DNA from: Paraburkholderia megapolitana
GTDB lineage: Bacteria > Pseudomonadota > Gammaproteobacteria > Burkholderiales > Burkholderiaceae
Direction: 5' to 3'
DNA length: 64,000 bases
NCBI RefSeq assembly: GCF_007556815.1
Contig: NZ_CP041743.1
Location: 1,116,001-1,180,000 of the forward strand
Both the position numbers and the translations under genes were made by a program. How positions within the stretch are numbered: the first letter of the stretch is position 1; each line of letters opens with the position of its first letter. Under the pieces are notes generated by a model that had not been told where the DNA came from, ran no database searches, and saw only the letters and a list, made by a program, of their open reading frames with translations. Below, piece by piece: positions 60,189 through 64,000 of the stretch.

Positions 60189-60929
60189 ATGGAAAAGACC
60201 GACCACGTCCTGATCGTCGATGACGATCGCGGTATCCGCGAACTGCTCGCCGGCTACCTCGAGAAAAACGGCATGCGCGTGTCGCTGGCCGCGAACGGCC
60301 GCGAAATGCGCGCCGCGCTCGAGTACGGCGCCCCCGACCTGATCGTGCTCGACCTGATGCTGCCGGGCGACGACGGCCTGGTGCTGTGCAGGGAACTGCG
60401 CGCGGGCAAGTTTCGCTCGGTGCCCGTGCTGATGCTGACGGCTCGCGGCGAAGAAACCGATCGTATCGTCGGCCTCGAGATGGGCGCCGACGACTACCTG
60501 GCCAAGCCGTTCGCGGTGCGTGAGCTGTTCGCGCGGATTCGCTCGGTGCTGCGCCGCGCGCGCATGCTGCCGCCCGGCATGGAGGTCAGTGAGACCGTAC
60601 AGATGCTGAGCTTCGGCGAGTGGCGGCTCGATACGACGGCCCGCCATCTGCTCGATGCAGAAGACACGATGGTTGCACTGAGCGGTGCGGAATACCGCCT
60701 GCTGCGCGTGTTTCTCGACAATGCGCAGCGCGTGTTGACGCGCGACCAGTTGCTCAATCTGACCCAGGGCCGCCAGTCCGATCCGTTCGACCGTTCGATC
60801 GATCTAATGGTGAGCCGGTTGCGTCAGCGCCTGCGCGATGTTGCGCGCGAGCCGCGTTACATCAAGACGCTGCGCAGCGAAGGCTACGTCTTCTGCGCAG
60901 CGGTGACGACGACTGAAGGTCCGCAATGA
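60189..60929 (+). CDS. OmpR-family response regulator, 246 aa
   Basis: The receiver (about residues 1-122) has VLIVDDDRGIRELLAGYLEK, phospho-Asp in LIVLDLMLPGDDGLVLC (about 56) and Lys in DDYLAKPFAVRELFARI (about 106). The winged-helix output domain (about 140-240) has ALSGAEYRLLRVFLDNAQRV and DPFDRSIDLMVSRLRQRLRD. The pattern is of the OmpR/RstA type. The stop overlaps the kinase start (ATGA). Targets are unknown. Confidence 0.93.
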   Translation: MEKTDHVLIVDDDRGIRELLAGYLEKNGMRVSLAANGREMRAALEYGAPDLIVLDLMLPGDDGLVLCRELRAGKFRSVPVLMLTARGEETDRIVGLEMGADDYLAKPFAVRELFARIRSVLRRARMLPPGMEVSETVQMLSFGEWRLDTTARHLLDAEDTMVALSGAEYRLLRVFLDNAQRVLTRDQLLNLTQGRQSDPFDRSIDLMVSRLRQRLRDVAREPRYIKTLRSEGYVFCAAVTTTEGPQ

Positions 60930-62254
60930 ACTGGCAGTCGCTGCGGGCGGTCTGGCGTGGACCGCGTACGTTGTTTGCAAGGCTGGCGTTGATTCTCTGC
61001 GTCGGACTCGCACTGGCGCAGACCTTGTCGTTCTGGCTCACGATGACCGAGCGCGATCAGGCGACCACCAACATGATGATGGGATACATCGAGCGCGAGG
61101 TGACGAGCTCGGTGGCGCTGCTCGATCATCTGCCGCCGTCCGAACGCGCTGCATGGCTGCCGCGTCTCGCGCGACGCAGCTACCAGTTCATGCTTGAACC
61201 CGGTGCCACCGGAGCACCGCCGGACGCACGTCTGTCGGCCCGCGTGGCGGCGTCGATTGAGGACGGCATCGGCAAGCACTATGCGGTGAGTGCTAACGCC
61301 GTGCCTGGCGACAGTGAGCATTTGCAGGTGCATCTGCGCTTGAGCGACGGCACGCCGCTTACCATCGACATGCATCCGATGTCCGGGGTCCCGCTGTCGC
61401 GCTGGCTGCCGCTCGTGCTGATCCTTGAACTGATCGTGCTGGCGGCCTGCTGCTGGCTGGCCGTGCGGCTCGCGACGCGACCGCTGCACGATCTGGCGGA
61501 AGCCGCCGACGCGCTCGGCCCCGACCTGAAAGCAGCACGACTAGCGGAGAACGGACCATCCGAAGTGGCGCGCGCCGCGCGGGCGTTCAACGCCATGCAG
61601 GACCGTATTGCAACTTATATGACCGAGCGCATCCAGATTCTCGCGTCGATCTCGCACGATCTGCAGACCCCGATTACACGCATGCGTTTGCGCATCGACG
61701 TGATGGACGATCGCGAGCAGCACGCAAAACTGCGGCAGGACCTGCAGGAAATGGAAAACCTCGTGAAGGAGGGGGTCACGTATGCGCGCACGCTGCACGG
61801 TTCGGCCGAAGTACCGTGCCGCACCGATCTCGACGCGCTGCTCGACAGCATGGTGTTCGACTACGTCGACGCCGGCAAGGATGTGTCGCTGGAAGGGCGC
61901 ATCGACGCGGCGCTGGTTACGCGGCCCCAGGCGTTGCGACGGATAGTCGGCAACCTCGTCGACAACGCGCTGAAGTTCGGCGGGTCAGCCGCGCTTCGCG
62001 TGACGGCGCAGCAGGAAGGGGCGGTGACGATCGCGGTACTCGATAACGGCCCGGGTATTCCGCCCGAATCGCTCGAATCGGTGTTCGAGCCGTTCTATCG
62101 CGTCGAGACGTCGCGCAACCGTCACACCGGTGGGACCGGACTTGGGCTTGCGATCGCCCGGCAGCTTGCTCTTGCGCTGGATGCGACGCTCACGTTGCAG
62201 AACCGTCCCGAAGGCGGGCTCGAAGCACGGCTGACGATGAAGCGCGCACGCTAG
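60926..62254 (+). CDS. Sensor histidine kinase (EnvZ-type organisation), 442 aa
   Basis: TM1 (about residues 15-37), a periplasmic loop of about 110 residues, TM2 (about 155-178), HAMP (about 178-232: ATRPLHDLAEAADALGPDLK) and HisKA with ILASISHDLQTPITRMRLRI (His about 244) are followed by the HATPase: RIVGNLVDNALKFGGSAALR, LDNGPGIPPESLESVFEPFY and HTGGTGLGLAIARQ. It pairs with the regulator just upstream. The last 4 bp overlap the convergent gene. Confidence 0.93.
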   Translation: MNWQSLRAVWRGPRTLFARLALILCVGLALAQTLSFWLTMTERDQATTNMMMGYIEREVTSSVALLDHLPPSERAAWLPRLARRSYQFMLEPGATGAPPDARLSARVAASIEDGIGKHYAVSANAVPGDSEHLQVHLRLSDGTPLTIDMHPMSGVPLSRWLPLVLILELIVLAACCWLAVRLATRPLHDLAEAADALGPDLKAARLAENGPSEVARAARAFNAMQDRIATYMTERIQILASISHDLQTPITRMRLRIDVMDDREQHAKLRQDLQEMENLVKEGVTYARTLHGSAEVPCRTDLDALLDSMVFDYVDAGKDVSLEGRIDAALVTRPQALRRIVGNLVDNALKFGGSAALRVTAQQEGAVTIAVLDNGPGIPPESLESVFEPFYRVETSRNRHTGGTGLGLAIARQLALALDATLTLQNRPEGGLEARLTMKRAR

Positions 62255-62802
62255 TAGCCGCGCGATGGTCCGCGTGCCAGCGCCGTCAAACATGCGGATT
62301 TCACCTGACTCAGTGCAGGGTCGTCGACGGCGGCCACTGCTGCGCTTCTTTTTTCTCCATACCCTTCGGCCTCGCGCGGAAATGCCTTGATCGGGTACGG
62401 ATACCGGCTGTTGCAAACGCGTGCAAGATCGAGTGCCGCTCCGTGATCGGCGTTGAGGGCGGCCAATACCGCCGGTGCATTTCTCAACAGCGCGTAAGAC
62501 AGGGCGTTAGCGAGATCGTAGGCAGCTCCTTCTCCTGCGGAGAGCGCCGGCGCCAGTTCGATCCAGGCAGTCTCCCCGTCACGGATGCGAGTGACAATTC
62601 CCCACCAGCGGTCATTGCGCATCAGCACGGCAACGGTTGCTTTTGCACCGCGGGCCTGAATGGATGATTGAATCCCACTCACGGTTGGCTCGACAGATAC
62701 CGCGCCGGCAGCGATCGCGGGCGGACACAGCAGAGCGCTCATGAGCGTCAGGAACGACCCCAAACCGATTAACCGACAGGAAGGAAACACGAACGGAATC
62801 AT
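62251..62802 (-). CDS. Hypothetical secreted protein, 183 aa
   Basis: I do not recognise a family. The start at 62802 gives a signal-like N-terminus (MIPFVFPSCRLIGLGSFLTL, cleavage probably after AIAAG near residue 33); the frame upstream is open but covers the divergent promoter. The mature part contains GAKATVAVLMRNDRWWGIVT (about residues 52-71) and two Cys (ARVCNSRYPYPIKAFP and VKSACLTALA) that could form a disulfide. It is convergent with the kinase and divergent from the amidase gene. Confidence 0.6.
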   Translation of the reverse strand: MIPFVFPSCRLIGLGSFLTLMSALLCPPAIAAGAVSVEPTVSGIQSSIQARGAKATVAVLMRNDRWWGIVTRIRDGETAWIELAPALSAGEGAAYDLANALSYALLRNAPAVLAALNADHGAALDLARVCNSRYPYPIKAFPREAEGYGEKRSAAVAAVDDPALSQVKSACLTALARGPSRGY

Positions 62803-62919
62803 GAAATCAGGCCCGGGAGGGAATTGCGGTATCCGCGCACAACGATTATCTTGCGATCGATGAGAAACGCAAACGGTTGTTCGAGCAGACCTGTTCGAGA
62901 GAACCTTCAGGAAAGCCAG

Positions 62920-63633
62920 ATGAAAAGATCGATTCAACATGGGCTGTCGTTTGTACGTTTTCCCCACCGCCTGTGTGCAGCGCTCGCGCTGTGCATCGCA
63001 TTGCCGTGCAGCGCCGCCTACATCATCGTCGACACCGGTCACACGCCGCAGCATCCGGGCGCAACCGGTGCGAGCGGCCGCGTCGAGTATCGCTACAACC
63101 TCGATCTGAGCGCCGCGGTAACGAAGGATCTGCAAGATCACGGCGACCGCGTGCTGCGCACATCCGCGGACGGCAGGGAGATCGCGCTGCAGGACCGCTC
63201 AACGGCCGCGCCCGATGCGAACTTCTTCATCTCGATTCATCACGACTCGATCCAGCAGGCGTGGATCGACGCGGGACGTCAGCGCGAATTCCGCGGTTAT
63301 TCGATTTTCGTTTCGCAACGCAATCCGCACTACGAGCAGAGCTTGCGTTGCGCAAAAGCGATCGGCGAGCGGATGCTGGCCGCCGGCGAAAAACCGTCGC
63401 TGTATCACGCGACGCCGATTCATGGCGAGAACCGGCCGTTGATCGACGAGCGGCTCGGTATTCATCGCTTCGACGATCTCGTCGTGCTGAAGACCGCGCC
63501 GATGCCGGCCGTGTTGGTCGAAGCAGGTGTGATCGTCAATCCCGATGAAGAAGCGCGTCTTGCGCAACCCGATACCATTGCGCACCTCGCGCACGCGATT
63601 GCCGACGGTGTCGATGCGTGCCAGGCGCATTGA
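62920..63633 (+). CDS. N-acetylmuramoyl-L-alanine amidase (Amidase_3), 237 aa
   Basis: A signal peptide (about residues 1-30, ending PCSAAY) directs the enzyme to the periplasm. The zinc amidase motifs are VDTGHTPQHPGATGASGRVE (first His and Glu ligands, about residues 33-52), FFISIHHDSIQQ (second His, about 105-116) and the catalytic Glu in AVLVEAGVIVNPDEEARL (about 200). It cleaves stem peptides from MurNAc during wall turnover or cell separation. The ATG at 62920 follows GAAAG and starts the signal peptide; the extension to 62824 is not credible. Confidence 0.88.
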   Translation: MKRSIQHGLSFVRFPHRLCAALALCIALPCSAAYIIVDTGHTPQHPGATGASGRVEYRYNLDLSAAVTKDLQDHGDRVLRTSADGREIALQDRSTAAPDANFFISIHHDSIQQAWIDAGRQREFRGYSIFVSQRNPHYEQSLRCAKAIGERMLAAGEKPSLYHATPIHGENRPLIDERLGIHRFDDLVVLKTAPMPAVLVEAGVIVNPDEEARLAQPDTIAHLAHAIADGVDACQAH

Positions 63634-63692
63634 ATGCACGGACACCGTGCGGGTAGCGGTGCGCAGAGCCTTATCACCAGGGAGACCTTGTC

Positions 63693-64000
63693 ATGAAGCA
63701 ACTCGCTTTGGCGCTCGTCGCCGTGTCGTTGCCGTTCGGTGCGCATGCGGCCGGCTGTGCGAAGCCGCGTAACGCGTTCGATCAGGTTTACTGCATGAGC
63801 ACCCAGTTCGTGCAAACGGATCGCGACCTGAACGCCGAATACACGCGGCTCAGAAACGCGCTGCCGCCTGCCCAGCAGGATGCGCTCCGGCACGGGCAGC
63901 TTGCGTGGATCAGGCAGCGCGATACGACCTGCAGCGATGAAAAGCAGAGCGGCTACTTCGTGAACTTGCAGTGTGCGGCCGACATGACGCAGCAGCGGCT
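63693..64000 (+). CDS. LprI/DUF1311-like secreted protein, truncated by the window end
   Basis: The ATG at 63693 follows GGGAGA. The signal peptide (MKQLALALVAVSLPFGAHA) precedes a Cys-containing domain (GCAKPRNAFDQVYCMSTQFV, then RDLNAEYTRLRNALPPAQQD and LRHGQLAWIRQRDTTCSDE) matching DUF1311/LprI, the lysozyme-inhibitor-like family of periplasmic proteins. The reading frame is still open at base 64000, so the C-terminus is missing. It lies 59 bp after the amidase on the same strand and may be co-transcribed with it. Confidence 0.8.
   Translation, partial: MKQLALALVAVSLPFGAHAAGCAKPRNAFDQVYCMSTQFVQTDRDLNAEYTRLRNALPPAQQDALRHGQLAWIRQRDTTCSDEKQSGYFVNLQCAADMTQQR

Overview
The window looks like a piece of a high-GC betaproteobacterial genome of the Burkholderia / Paraburkholderia / Caballeronia type. 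The reasons are the GC-rich codon use, a hopanoid cluster with two squalene-synthase-like genes (hpnC, hpnD), hpnA/B/G/M/N, ispH and an MlaA homologue, a kbl-tdh threonine-degradation operon, and a plasmid-like replication/partition locus sitting among housekeeping-type genes. From memory of Burkholderia cenocepacia, the secondary chromosome carries a hopanoid cluster on one side of its origin and kbl-tdh on the other, and this window has the same arrangement. I read it as the origin region of a secondary chromosome (chromosome 2). That assignment is inference; the genes and repeats are seen directly.

Layout. 1-6.5 kb: a rubrerythrin fragment, an unknown small protein, a membrane protein, a Crp/Fnr regulator, an Mpo1-like membrane protein, a RarD-type transporter, EgtD and an acylphosphatase. 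6.7-22 kb: the hopanoid region, with hpnA, an unknown gene, then hpnC-hpnB-lytic transglycosylase (minus), ispH (plus), hpnM (minus), hpnN-mlaA (plus) and hpnD-hpnE-shc-hpnG (minus) with overlapping stop/start codons. Together these cover squalene synthesis from prenyl diphosphates, cyclisation to hopene, early side-chain steps, precursor supply and a transport set. 22-28.5 kb: a receiver-CheC-diguanylate cyclase operon, a hybrid histidine kinase, a stress-type protein and an FMN reductase. 28.5-32.3 kb: a DnaA-box cluster, an ECF sigma/anti-sigma pair, a DUF1272 protein, a gluconate-type permease and ArsC.

32.3-40.9 kb is the replicon core: three 14-bp palindromes (candidate parS), parA, parB, a convergent repA, about 20 direct repeats (iterons) of a 17-bp motif in the 1.9 kb upstream of repA, an AT-rich candidate unwinding region, a KfrA-like coiled-coil protein with a C-terminal zinc-ribbon motif, and a tyrosine-recombinase-like protein that has lost key catalytic residues. 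Two inverted iterons follow the kfrA-like gene, and one further iteron sits alone at 49.3 kb.

41-64 kb is metabolic and envelope-related: an XRE-cupin regulator with kbl-tdh, YceI, a TetR regulator with a DUF1348 protein, a CoA-transferase with a divergent LysR, a second LysR, an Nramp Mn transporter beside a Tat-exported oxalate decarboxylase (a Mn enzyme), a two-component system divergent from a MipA/OmpV protein, a glycosidase-like lipoprotein, a DUF4410 lipoprotein, a GFA protein, a second two-component system, an amidase and a truncated LprI-like gene. A direct-repeat operator with identical geometry lies in front of both mipA and the DUF4410 gene, suggesting one response regulator controls both. 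No tRNA, rRNA, insertion sequence or CRISPR array was recognised.
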